Below, piece by piece: positions 18,976 to 26,592 of a stretch of DNA of 64,000 bases (position 1 is its first letter; the number at the start of each line of letters is the position of its first letter). Location of the stretch: assembly GCA_963706875.1 (NCBI GenBank), contig CAVPNW010000016.1, positions 1 through 64,000 of the forward strand. The letters are read 5' to 3'. Source of the stretch: Prado023 sp963706875 (lineage in GTDB: Bacteria > Actinomycetota > Actinomycetes > S36-B12 > CAIYMF01). Below the pieces are notes generated by a model. The model made no database searches and was not told the DNA's origin. It saw only the letters and a program-made list of their open reading frames with translations. A program made the translations under genes and the position numbers.

Positions 18976-19793
18976 ATGTCCGGTCGGGATGCGAGGATTC
19001 CGCGGGTGGAGAGGCGGACGTTCCTGGTGCTCGGCGCCGCAGCTGTCGGCCTGGCCGGATGCACCTCGGACACGTCGGAGCCGGGTCCGCCCAGCGCACA
19101 GGCCACGACTGCCGCCCCCAGCGACCCCGACGCCCGGATCCGCGAGGAGGTCGCAGCCTCGGAGGTGGCGCTGATCGCGGCCTACCGGTCGGCGATCGGG
19201 GCCAACCCGGACCTCGCCGCGGACCTCGAGCCGTTCCTCGCCCAGCACGAGGCGCACCTTGCCCGGGTCGCTCCAGGCTTCGTCTCGGACGTGGGTACGC
19301 CTGTCGCATCGACGTCGCCGTCGGCCTCCGGCCCTCCGATCGGGGAACCCTCGGCCGCCGGGGATCCGGGCACCTCACCGTCCGATTCCCTCGGCGCGGG
19401 CACCTCACCGTCCGGATCCCGCGGCGCGGGCACCGCATCGTCCGGATCCATCGACGCGGGCACCTCACCGTCCGATCCCCCGACGCGGGCACCTCACCGA
19501 CCGGATCCCCCGGCGCGGGCACCTCGACCGCTCCGGATCCCCCGGACGCGGGCACCTCACCGACCGGATCCCCCGGCGCGGGCACCGCGTCGTCCGGATC
19601 CCCCAAACCGGGCGCCTCATCCGTCGTTGCCGAACTCGCGGCGGCGGAGTCAGCCGCCCAGGCCCAGCGCGCGACCGCTTGCGATGGCGCCCAGGATCCG
19701 GGGCTTGCCCGCGACCTGTGCCTGATCGCTGCCAGCGAGGCCCAGCACGCCGCTGCGCTGGATGACCTCGGCGAACGGCGGGCCGGGTCATGA
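18976..19793 (+). CDS. DUF4439-type ferritin-like lipoprotein with repeat linker, one frameshift
   Basis: Predicted exported lipoprotein of about 270 residues: RVERRTFLVLGAAAVGLAGC places a lipidated Cys at residue 29 after a twin-arginine-like n-region. A helix (REEVAASEVALIAAYRSAIG and EPFLAQHEAHLARV) is separated from a second pair of helices (ELAAAESAAQAQRATACDG, LIAASEAQHAAALDDLG) by about 100 residues of Gly/Thr/Ser/Pro repeats. Together the helices look like a split DUF4439 ferritin-like bundle. The frame breaks near 19475, where TCCGATCC lacks a G found in the other repeats (TCCGGATCC). A GTG at 19006 is an alternative start. It overlaps the next gene as ATGA and diverges from rimP. 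Confidence 0.75.
19370..19615 (+). repeat. 30-bp tandem repeat region in lipoprotein gene
   Basis: About eight imperfect copies of a unit near 30 bp containing CGCGGGCACCTCACCGTCC and GGATCC, encoding GAGTSPSGS-like repeats. Copies differ slightly in length, and one lacks a G, which causes the frameshift in the host gene. Confidence 0.8.
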
Positions 19794-20203
19794 GCGACTC
19801 CCCCTACCTCGACGCGCTCCAAGCTGCGGTGGCCGGCGAGCATGCGGCGGTGTGGGCCAGCGGCCGGGCGGCGGGAGAGCTGGGCGGACGCCGACGGGAC
19901 GCTGCCCGGCGCGAGCTGGATGCCCACCGTCGGGCACGCGACGAGCTGCGGCGCCAGGTGCGGGCCCTGGGGGCGGAACCTGTCGAGGCGGCGGTCGCGT
20001 ACGTGGAGCCGTTCCCGGTCGAGGGTGCTTCCGGTGGCCGGCGACTCATGGCGCACGTGAACACCGCCCTGGCGGCCACGTACGCGGACGTCGCCGCGGC
20101 CAGCGCGCCAGCCGCCCGCCGCGAGCCGGTCGAGAACTCGTCAGCGGCCGCAGTGCGAGCAGTCGAGTGGGGCGCCGAGCCGGAGGCGTTCCCCGGCCAG
20201 TGA
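19790..20203 (+). CDS. DUF4439 ferritin-like domain protein
   Basis: 137-residue, mostly helical protein starting MSDSPYLDALQAAVAGEHAA. The pattern of AxAGEHAAVWASG, a basic middle helix (RRELDAHRRARDELRRQV) and LMAHVNTALAATYADVAA fits the DUF4439 ferritin-like family, which often sits opposite rimP in actinobacteria. It has no signal peptide. Its start overlaps the stop of the lipoprotein gene (ATGA), so the two probably act together. Function is unknown; metal binding is possible but the ligands are not certain. Confidence 0.78.
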   Translation: MSDSPYLDALQAAVAGEHAAVWASGRAAGELGGRRRDAARRELDAHRRARDELRRQVRALGAEPVEAAVAYVEPFPVEGASGGRRLMAHVNTALAATYADVAAASAPAARREPVENSSAAAVRAVEWGAEPEAFPGQ

Positions 20204-20209
20204 ACTCCA

Positions 20210-20425
20210 GTTGCGCTGCGTTTGGGCCGTTTCGCCGTCTGAAGCGCAACGCAGGTCCGTGTCGGGTGACGCAACCGCAGCGCAAGTCCGGGACGGAGTG
20301 GCGGAGGCCGCAGCAGCCTGAAGTTGCGCTGCGTTTGGGCCGTTTCGCCGTCCGAGATGCAGCGCAGGTGCTGTCAAGCGACGCAGGTGCAGCGCAACTT
20401 CGGGACGGTGGGGGCGGGAGGCCGC
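20210..20425 (+). repeat. Tandem pair of about 113-bp palindromic repeats
   Basis: Unit 1 starts at 20210 and unit 2 at 20323; their first 30 bases are identical (GTTGCGCTGCGTTTGGGCCG...). Both end in a related GCGCAA...CGGGACGG stretch and GAGGCCGC. Unit 2 is closed by a perfect 13-bp inverted repeat, GAAGTTGCGCTGC (20320-20332) and GCAGCGCAACTTC (20389-20401); unit 1 has the 9-bp version. Confidence 0.8.
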
Positions 20426-20464
20426 ATTGGCCTCATCTGGTCACGCCGGAGGCTCCCCGGAATC

Positions 20465-20510
20465 CATTCGGGACGGAGTTGCTGATCTTGAGGTAACTTC
20501 CACCCAAGTT
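20465..20510 (-). repeat. 46-bp palindromic repeat, copy C
   Basis: Read on the minus strand it begins AACTTGGGT and ends GTCCCGAATG, with AGCAACTCC at the same positions as in copy B. Same 46-base length as copies A and B, but in opposite orientation and beyond the 3' end of zapE. Confidence 0.65.
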
Positions 20511-20594
20511 CGTGAGCTGCTGGGGCGCTCGGGGGTTTCGCTGCGGGGTCGGGGCATCCCCGGGGCGGCGGGGCGTCCCGGGGCGGCGGCGGGG

Positions 20595-21602
20595 TCACTC
20601 CGACAGGCCGGCGCCCTCGCGGGCCAGGGCGACCAACCGGGAGATCGCCCGGAAGTACTTCTTGCGGTACCCACCACGCAGCATGTCCTCGCCGAAGACC
20701 CGGTCGAGCGGCACACCGGAGGCCACGACCGGGATGTCGCGGTCGTAGAGCCGGTCGGCGAGCACGACCAGTCGCAGGGCCGCCGCCTGGTCGGTCAGCT
20801 GGATCACGCCGGTGAGGTGAACCCGGTCGATGCCGTCCAGCAGCGCGCCGTAGCGCGAGGGGTGCACCCGGGCGAGGTGGGCCATGAGGTCGGGAAACGC
20901 GTCGAGCCAGCCAGCGCCAGCGGCCGCGACGACTGCGTCCTCAGCCAGTGGTGAGGGCGCCTCTGGGAGACCCCGGTGCCGGTAGTCCTCGCCGTCGATC
21001 CGGTAGACGTCGAAGTGCGCGGACAGGCCCTGGATCTCGCGGAGGAAGTCGTCAGCGGCGAACCGACCCTCGCCGAGGCGGTCCGGCAGTGTGTTGGACG
21101 TGGCCGAGAGCCGGACACCCGCGTCGACCAGCCGGTTGAGCAGCGTGGACATCAGGACGGTGTCGCCCGGGTCGTCGAGCTCGAACTCGTCGATGCACAC
21201 CAGGCGGTGCCCGGAGAGGGCCTCAACGGTGCGGGCGAAGCCCAGGGCGCCCACCAGGTGCGTGTACCCGACGAACGTGCCGAACGCCTTCGGCCCCGGC
21301 GCCTCGTGCCACAGGGATGCCAGCAGGTGGGTCTTGCCGACCCCGAACCCGCCGTCGAGGTAGATGCCCGCGCGCCCCTCGGGAGGGGCCGGGCGGCGGA
21401 ACCACGAACGCGTGGTCGGGGCCGGGGCGTTCATCTGCGCGGCGAAGGCGTGCAGCCCGGCGACCGCGGCGGCCTGCGTCGGCTGGGCGGGGTCCGGCAG
21501 GTAGGTCGCGAACGACTCGGCGGCGAAGCGGGGCGGGGGCACCAGCTCGGCGATCAGGCGGTCGGCCTCCACATGGGGAACGCGGTCGACCAGTCGGGGC
21601 AT
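20595..21602 (-). CDS. zapE: Cell division protein ZapE (AFG1-like ATPase)
   Basis: P-loop ATPase of 335 residues related to ZapE, which associates with the divisome in proteobacteria, and to mitochondrial AFG1/LACE1. The Walker A motif GGFGVGKT is at residues 84-91, the Walker B LVCIDEFELDD near residue 130, and a sensor-like SATSNTLPDRL follows. ZapE family signatures DFLREIQ and YRKKYFRAISRLV are present. It is transcribed away from the ligC locus. The start is the ATG of MPRLVDRVPH; a longer in-frame region upstream is the antisense of ligC and is not credible. Confidence 0.9.
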   Translation of the reverse strand: MPRLVDRVPHVEADRLIAELVPPPRFAAESFATYLPDPAQPTQAAAVAGLHAFAAQMNAPAPTTRSWFRRPAPPEGRAGIYLDGGFGVGKTHLLASLWHEAPGPKAFGTFVGYTHLVGALGFARTVEALSGHRLVCIDEFELDDPGDTVLMSTLLNRLVDAGVRLSATSNTLPDRLGEGRFAADDFLREIQGLSAHFDVYRIDGEDYRHRGLPEAPSPLAEDAVVAAAGAGWLDAFPDLMAHLARVHPSRYGALLDGIDRVHLTGVIQLTDQAAALRLVVLADRLYDRDIPVVASGVPLDRVFGEDMLRGGYRKKYFRAISRLVALAREGAGLSE

Positions 21603-21962
21603 GGTGGAAGCCTGCCAGACCCCATGATGGGGCGATGACTCCAGATGCCCCGCAAGGCCCCGACGGCACGGACGGCCCGCACGGCCTCGAGGGCCCCGAC
21701 GAGCTACACGGCTCGGAGGGCCCGGACGGCCTGGAAGGCCCGGAGGGCCTCGAAGGCCCAGACGCGCTACACGGCTCGGAGGGCCCAGACGCCCCGCACC
21801 GCCCGGACGCCCCGCCTCTGCCATCCGGCCCTGAGGGGTCCGTTGCACCTGACACCGGGCTGCCTCCTCGCTCCGCCTCCGCCCGGTACCGACCGCGACC
21901 GGCGATGGAGTCGACGCGCGCCGCCTCGCAGTGTGTACAGACCGCTGGTCGGGGGTGGCGAC
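21603..21962 (+). repeat. Gly/Pro-type minisatellite upstream of ligC
   Basis: Between about 21655 and 21800 the DNA is built of 9-bp-like units (GAGGGCCCGGACGGC), including two copies of GCTACACGGCTCGGAGGG set 63 bp apart. In one plus frame it reads as acidic GPD/EGP repeats; in the frame continuous with ligC it reads as a basic K/R/A/T-rich stretch from an ATG at 21645. In the ligC frame only 3 of the first 58 codons end in A or T, the pattern expected of real coding DNA here, so this may be an N-terminal extension of the ligase. The rest of the interval shows nothing else. Confidence 0.5.
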
Positions 21963-23072
21963 GTGGGTGAGCGCTTCAGCGTCGACCCTCCGATCGAGCC
22001 GATGCTGGCCAAGCCGATCGCCGGGCTCCCGGAGTCCGCCGACGGGCTGGCGTTCCAGCCGAAGTGGGACGGATTCCGGGTGATCGTCTACCGCCGTGGT
22101 GACGACGTGGTGATCCAGGGCCGGATGCGGGCGGCCGACGCCGCGGCGACCGGCTCGTGGGACCTCTCCTACGCCTTCCCGGAGATGGTGGAGCGGATCC
22201 GCGGAATGCGTGCCGACGATGTCGTGCTCGACGGCGAGCTCGTGGTGATCCGGGAGGGCAGGCTCGCGTTCGACGCCCTCCAGGGGCGATTGCGCCCGCG
22301 CAAGGAGGAGGGCGGATGGAAGATCGCCCAACTTGCCGCGGACTTCCCGACGTCCTTCGTGGCGTTCGACATCCTGGCTGTCGACGGCCATGACCTTCGG
22401 TCGGCACCCTTCGCCGAGCGCCGCGCTGCTCTCTCGACGGTGATGGCCGGGGAAGCGGCTCCCCTGCACCTCACCCCGCAGACTGACGACCTCGACGTCG
22501 CTGCCCGGTGGTTCGCGGAGCTTCCGGGCGCCGGCCTCGACGGGCTCATCGCCCGGCCGCTCGACGGGGTCTACGCCCCCGGCAAGCGCACGCTGTTCAA
22601 GATCAAGCCAGCGCATACCGTTGACGTGGTGTGCGCGGGGTGGCGGCCGTACAAGCAGCCCGGTCCGGACGGTGGGGAGGTCGTGGGCTCGGTGCTGATC
22701 GGCCTGTACGACCAGGCCGGGGTGCTCCAGATGATCGGTGCGATGTCAGCGTTCCCGATGGCCCAACGGGTCGAGTTGGCGGCTCGGTTCGCCGATCTGG
22801 CCGCCGGATCGGACCATCCCTGGTTCGAGCCCGAGGGCCGGGCACCGGGCATGCCCAGCCGCTGGTCCTCGGGGCGCAGCAGCGCGTGGAACCCTCTGCG
22901 GCCGGAGCTGGTCGCCGAGGTCTCGTACAACCAGGTGGAGTCAGGACGGTTGCGGCACCTCGCGTCGCTGGTCCGCTGGCGCCCGGACAAGGCAGCCGAG
23001 GACTGCACGATGGACGGCCTCGTCGCCCCCGAGCCGTTGGACATCGAGCGGGTACTCACCGCGAACGACTGA
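21963..23072 (+). CDS. ligC: ATP-dependent DNA ligase, LigC type
   Basis: Seals nicks with ATP; actinobacterial LigC acts in end joining or excision repair rather than replication. 369 residues from the GTG chosen here. Motif I is PKWDGFR with the adenylated Lys34; DVVLDGELVV (motif III-like), SFVAFDILAVDG, LDGLIARPLDGVY and LFKIKPAHTVDVV (motifs IV and V) follow, then an OB-fold and a C-terminal SGRLRHLASLVRWRPDK segment. A GGGGGTGG upstream can serve as ribosome binding site. The frame is open upstream to an ATG at 21645, which would add 106 residues beginning with a basic repeat. A Prim-PolC-like gene, the usual partner of LigC, lies 2.2 kb away. Confidence 0.9.
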   Translation: MGERFSVDPPIEPMLAKPIAGLPESADGLAFQPKWDGFRVIVYRRGDDVVIQGRMRAADAAATGSWDLSYAFPEMVERIRGMRADDVVLDGELVVIREGRLAFDALQGRLRPRKEEGGWKIAQLAADFPTSFVAFDILAVDGHDLRSAPFAERRAALSTVMAGEAAPLHLTPQTDDLDVAARWFAELPGAGLDGLIARPLDGVYAPGKRTLFKIKPAHTVDVVCAGWRPYKQPGPDGGEVVGSVLIGLYDQAGVLQMIGAMSAFPMAQRVELAARFADLAAGSDHPWFEPEGRAPGMPSRWSSGRSSAWNPLRPELVAEVSYNQVESGRLRHLASLVRWRPDKAAEDCTMDGLVAPEPLDIERVLTAND

Positions 23073-23163
23073 ACACCCAGCGAAGTGGTGCGGAACTTGT
23101 GCATCCGATCGCACCCTCCTGGGGATAGAGTGGGGTGTCGGACCCACCACCCAGGAGGACACC

Positions 23164-23854
23164 ATGATCCGCAAGACCATCGCAGGACTCACCGCCGCCG
23201 CCGCCCTCGCCGCCCCCCTCGCCCTCGCCGCTCCCGCCCAGGCGGATGAGCCCGACACGATCTCGACTCTGTTCGAGGCCGTTGCTGCCAGCTCTGGGCG
23301 GCAACGGACGGTGCCGCGACCGACCGCAACTGGTACGACTTCGACATCCTGGCCACCGGGGTTGCTGCAGCCGATCCGGCCTGAACTGGGTGCGCTCATG
23401 ATCCGAACGCCGACCTCACGGTGTTCATCCCCAACGACCGGGCCTTCCAGGCCCTCGCGCTACGACCTGACTGGCCCGAGTACTGGTTCGCGAACGAGGG
23501 CGATCCTCCGCGAACTGGCCAAGTTGGGGCCGGTAGCACCCGAGAAGCCTCGACCGTGATACTGACGTACCACGTCGAGGTCCAGGGTCGAAATCGCCGA
23601 CGCAGGCTCGCACTCCCGAGGATGCCCTGAACGGGCTATGGGCTCGACGACCCTCCAGGGCGATGTGATCAAGGTCTACCCGCTTCCCGGCCTCGGCACC
23701 GCCATCCTCGCCGATCAAGGACCCGAACGATGCCAACCCGTTCCTCGTGCGCAGCAAGTTGGACATCGAGGCCAGCAATGGCGTCGCCCACGGCATCAGC
23801 TTCGTTCTGCGCCCGGGCGACCTGATGCTGTTGAGCAGACCATCCAGTCCGTAG
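23164..23854 (+). pseudogene. Secreted fasciclin (FAS1) domain protein, multiply frameshifted
   Basis: Small exported FAS1 protein of about 230 residues, readable only by changing frame several times. The N-terminus (MIRKTIAGLTAAAALAAPLA, then LAAPAQA) is a good Sec signal peptide after a CCAGGAGGACACC ribosome binding site. Downstream pieces are DTISTLFEAVAAS, RNWYDFDILATGVAAAD, ADLTVFIPNDRAFQALAL (FAS1 H1 box), ILRELAKLG, ILTYHVEVQG, GDVIKVYPLPGLGTAILAD and DIEASNGVAHGISFVL (FAS1 H2 region). All FAS1 elements survive in order, so either the gene decayed recently or this stretch is poorly sequenced. FAS1 proteins usually mediate adhesion. Confidence 0.75.
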
Positions 23855-23862
23855 GACATCCG

Positions 23863-23896
23863 CGCGGTGGACCCACACCTGGGGTCCGCCGTGCGG
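23863..23896 (+). terminator. Hairpin after FAS1 gene
   Basis: GCGGTGGACCC and GGGTCCGCCGT form an 11-bp stem with one mismatch or wobble pair around ACACCTG, starting about 10 bases after the FAS1 stop codon. No T-run follows. Confidence 0.6.
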
Positions 23897-24065
23897 TTCC
23901 GCATCCCGACCCGCAGGACTGTGACCGATCTGCACCATGATCCGGGTTTGTCCCACTCCTCCCGATACACTGATCCCCTCGTTCCCCCTCCCCCGGCGTG
24001 CCTCCCGCGTCCTGCGCGAACCCCGGGTGACGATGGTGGGAACCGTCCAGACATCGAGGGGAATC

Positions 24066-24425
24066 ATGCGCATCCCGTTCATCCATGGGGCCGGCCGGGT
24101 CGGTCGCGAGGACCGGCTCGTCCGCGGCTGCATCGCCCTGAGCTTCCTCCTCCTCGCGGGCTTCGCAGTCGTGATGTCCGGCCAGTCCAGCGTGATCAGC
24201 ATCGTGTTCGTGGTGCTGGGCCTGTACTTCACCGTGACCGCTGCCCTGGGTCGCGATCCGTTCTACGCGCACTTCGACATCGACACCCGCACGGATGCTC
24301 CGCGCGAGACTGAGCCGCAGGTGTACGAGCCCTGGCCGCCGCTGCAGCACCGCGTGGTGGATCTGCGGGACTCGGACACCGACCTCAAAGCCGGGCCCGC
24401 GGGCAACTCCCTGATCGGCAACTGA
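24066..24425 (+). CDS. YgaP-like transmembrane domain protein (DUF2892)
   Basis: 119 residues with two closely spaced membrane helices (CIALSFLLLAGFAVVM; SIVFVVLGLYFTVTAAL) followed by GRDPFYAHFDIDTR, the pattern of DUF2892 (...TG..G.CP.Y...GI.T), though the usual Cys is replaced by Asp. The C-terminal 45 residues are polar and carry no known domain. The ATG follows CGAGGGGAATC. The role is unknown; the family occurs with rhodanese and sulfide-related proteins, none of which is seen here. It converges on the next gene. Confidence 0.7.
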   Translation: MRIPFIHGAGRVGREDRLVRGCIALSFLLLAGFAVVMSGQSSVISIVFVVLGLYFTVTAALGRDPFYAHFDIDTRTDAPRETEPQVYEPWPPLQHRVVDLRDSDTDLKAGPAGNSLIGN

Positions 24426-24447
24426 CAAACCCGTCGCGGTCCGACCG

Positions 24448-25188
24448 TCAGAAGGTGTTCGGCAGGAACAGCACGCGGAGGATCCCGAAGACCAGCAGCC
24501 CCAGGGCCACGGCCGTGAGCAGCACCTGGAGCTTCGGGTTGCCGAACTTCGTCGCCACGCTCGCGAAGAACAGGACCAGCGCCAGCAGCACCGCGATCAG
24601 CACGAACTTCGTGGACGTCGCCGAGTACTGATCGGCATCAGCCAGCAGGGCTTCGGCCCGTGCGGCGTCCTCGTTGGACTCCACCTGCTCCGGCACGACG
24701 TAGCTGGGCAACTCCAACGGCGTCCCCGGTGGGATGACCTCGGGCACGCCGTCCGGTCCCACCTTCGCCCCGGAGAGCCAGTCCGACTGTGCGACCTTGA
24801 GCTGCGGCGAGAACCGACTGTCGAGGAAGTCCGCCTTTCCCTTCTGTTCCGCGGCCACGGCGCTCACCCAGTCGAGCCATGTCTGGGAGTCGATGATGGT
24901 CGCCTGGGTGGCCGAGGTGGCAGCACGTCCCGCGTCAGCGCGCGCGATCGCCGAGGCGGACTGGGCGTCCGACGCCTCGCCACTCCAGTTGCTGGCCTGG
25001 AACGAAGCCCAGGCGGTCGCCACAGCCGCAACCGCCAGGATGATGGCCGTCCAGGAGTCCAGGATCCGTTGGCGGCGCTCCCACGCGCTCTCGGGCTCAG
25101 GCGGCTCAAGGCCCTCGCCGAGAACCACGTCGACGACCTCATCGAGGTCCTCGAGAACGCTGTCGTTGTCCGTGGGGTCATCAACCAT
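24448..25188 (-). CDS. Membrane protein of unknown function (DUF4337-like layout)
   Basis: 246 residues. An acidic cytoplasmic N-terminus (DDPTDNDSVLEDLDEVVD) leads to a membrane helix (WTAIILAVAAVATAWASF), a long Ala-rich helical segment (SNWSGEASDAQSASAIARAD...), a Pro-rich stretch, and two C-terminal membrane helices (FVLIAVLLALVLFFASVA; VLLTAVALGLLVFGILRVLF). This layout resembles DUF4337 proteins, but I am not certain of the family. The ATG follows GAGGAGG. No neighbour explains its role. Confidence 0.6.
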   Translation of the reverse strand: MVDDPTDNDSVLEDLDEVVDVVLGEGLEPPEPESAWERRQRILDSWTAIILAVAAVATAWASFQASNWSGEASDAQSASAIARADAGRAATSATQATIIDSQTWLDWVSAVAAEQKGKADFLDSRFSPQLKVAQSDWLSGAKVGPDGVPEVIPPGTPLELPSYVVPEQVESNEDAARAEALLADADQYSATSTKFVLIAVLLALVLFFASVATKFGNPKLQVLLTAVALGLLVFGILRVLFLPNTF

Positions 25189-25320
25189 CGCAGTCCACCT
25201 CCTCGTTGCCGCAGGCTAGCGAACCACAGCTTCGATCCCTCTCATGGGAAGCGCCCGATCGATCCCGGGGCGTCTTGACGCCTGCGACCGCCGGGCGCCC
25301 GGCTCCCGGACGGGATCGAC

Positions 25321-26402
25321 TCAGGGCTCGTCCGTGTCCGGCGTCCGCGCCCGGCTCGGTTGGACCCGCTTGGGCTCGCCGGGCATCTTCGGATAGTCCG
25401 GCGGGTAGGGCATGTCCTCGAGTCCCTCATCGCGGACGTCACGCTCGTACCACTCGAGCACAGGGGTGAGGTCATGAGCCACGTCGTCGATTCCCGCATG
25501 CGGGTCACCCATGAGCGCCAATCGCGCGGGACGGTCCGCAGCGTGAAGTCCAGGGGCGCGACCTCAGGCAGCTCGTCCCAGGTGACCGGCGCGGACACCG
25601 TCGCCTCCGCCACCGCCCGCAACGACCACGCCGAGCGGATCGTGCGGTCGCGGGCGTTCTGGTTGTAGTCGACGAACACCCTCTGGCCGCGCTCCTCCTT
25701 CCACCACCTCGTGGTGACCCGCCCCGGCATCCGGCGTTCCAGCTCCCGACCGATCGCAATGGCCGCGTGCCGCACCTCGGTGAAGTTCCACCGGGGCGCG
25801 ATCCGCACGTAGATGTGGACGCCTCTGCCGCCCGAGGTCTTCGGGTAGCCGACCCAGCCGAGCTCGTCGAGCAACCCGCGCAGCTCGAGGGCGACGGTCA
25901 CCGAGTCGTCGAAGTCGGTCCCCGGCTGGGGGTCGAGGTCGATGCGCAGCTCGTCGGGATGCTCGACGTCGCCGGAGCGGACCGGCCAGGGATGGAAGGT
26001 GATGGTGCCGAGCTGCGCGGCCCAGACGATCGTCGCCGGCGTGTGCGGGCAGACCTCGTCGGCGGTCCGTCCGGACGGGAAGGCGATCCGCGCCGTCCGG
26101 ACCCATCCGGGCGCTCCGGTCGGCACGCGCTTCTGGTAGAACGCCTCCCCCTTGAACCCCTCGCGGGTGCTCAACCGGGCACCGGGCACGACTCCCCCTG
26201 GCCAGCGCTCCAGCGTGGTCGGCCGGTCACGCAGCGCCCGGAGCATCACGTCGCCCACGGCGGTGTAGTAGTCGATCACCTCGAGCTTGGTGATCGGACC
26301 GCCGGAGGCCTGCGGGAAGTACGGCTTCTCCGGATTGCTCACCCGGATCCCGTGCCCGTCCACCTCCCGGATGACCGGTGCCCCGAACGCGTCCTTCGCC
26401 AT
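25321..26402 (-). CDS. LigD-polymerase-domain (Prim-PolC-like) protein, one frameshift
   Basis: Archaeo-eukaryotic-primase-type polymerase related to the polymerase part of LigD and to stand-alone Prim-PolC, which fills short gaps with ribonucleotides for LigC. About 360 residues: VSNPEKPYFPQASGG at the start, the catalytic strand RIDLDPQPG, SGGRGVHIYVRI (SGGxGxH motif) and NQNARDRTIRSAWSLRA. Near 25525-25530 a one-base indel in a CGCGCGGG tract breaks the frame; the C-terminus continues LALMGDPHAGIDDVAHDLTP to DTDEP. A TAGCGT -10 stands 7 nt before the ATG. ligC is 2.2 kb away on the other strand, and together they would form a LigC-type repair pair. Confidence 0.85.
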
Positions 26403-26409
26403 CCCGCGA

Positions 26410-26415
26410 ACGCTA
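26410..26415 (-). promoter_or_regulatory. -10 element TAGCGT, candidate leaderless start
   Basis: TAGCGT on the minus strand ends 7 nt before the ATG of the Prim-PolC-like gene. No Shine-Dalgarno sequence is present. Confidence 0.5.
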
Positions 26416-26457
26416 GCGGCCCAACCCCTCAACGTCCCGCCGATCGCCCCCTGCCCC

Positions 26458-26530
26458 ACGCAAACCCTCCCCGCGGGACAGGATCCTCCGTGTCGACGCG
26501 GAGGATCTTGACGCTGGCGGAGGGTTTGCG
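26458..26530. repeat. 73-bp nested imperfect palindrome
   Basis: Outer arms CGCAAACCCTCC and GGAGGGTTTGCG pair perfectly over 12 bp. Inner arms CAGGATCCTCCG and CGGAGGATCTTG pair with one mismatch. The two 8-base spacers between outer and inner arms are symmetric in length but do not pair. It sits between the divergent Prim-PolC-like and msrB genes, just outside both -10 elements. Confidence 0.75.
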
Positions 26531-26580
26531 GGGAGGGCGGGGGCGCGGCCCTTCCGGTTTCGCGTGCGGCGCCGGGCGCT

Positions 26581-26586
26581 TAACGT
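26581..26586 (+). promoter_or_regulatory. -10 element TAACGT, candidate leaderless start
   Basis: TAACGT ends 6 nt before the msrB ATG, and there is no room for a ribosome binding site. Confidence 0.5.
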
Positions 26587-26592
26587 TGGGGC

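Larger units (their letters stand above)
20204..20594. other. Repeat-filled convergent intergenic region
   Basis: About 390 bases between the 3' ends of the DUF4439 gene and zapE. It contains a two-copy tandem palindromic repeat (20210-20425) and copy C of the 46-bp repeat (20465-20510). No coding signal is visible. As the only large convergent junction nearby it must also terminate both genes; the palindromes are the obvious candidates. Confidence 0.6.

Noticed and set aside
21223..21855. Minus-strand frame reading Gly-Pro-Ser repeats in front of zapE
   Set aside because: It runs out of frame through zapE coding DNA; the repeat itself is better explained by the plus-strand minisatellite.
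23946..23970. TTGTCC...TACACT as a promoter for the DUF2892 gene
   Set aside because: The spacing is only 12 bases, and the hexamer lies about 100 bases from the start codon.
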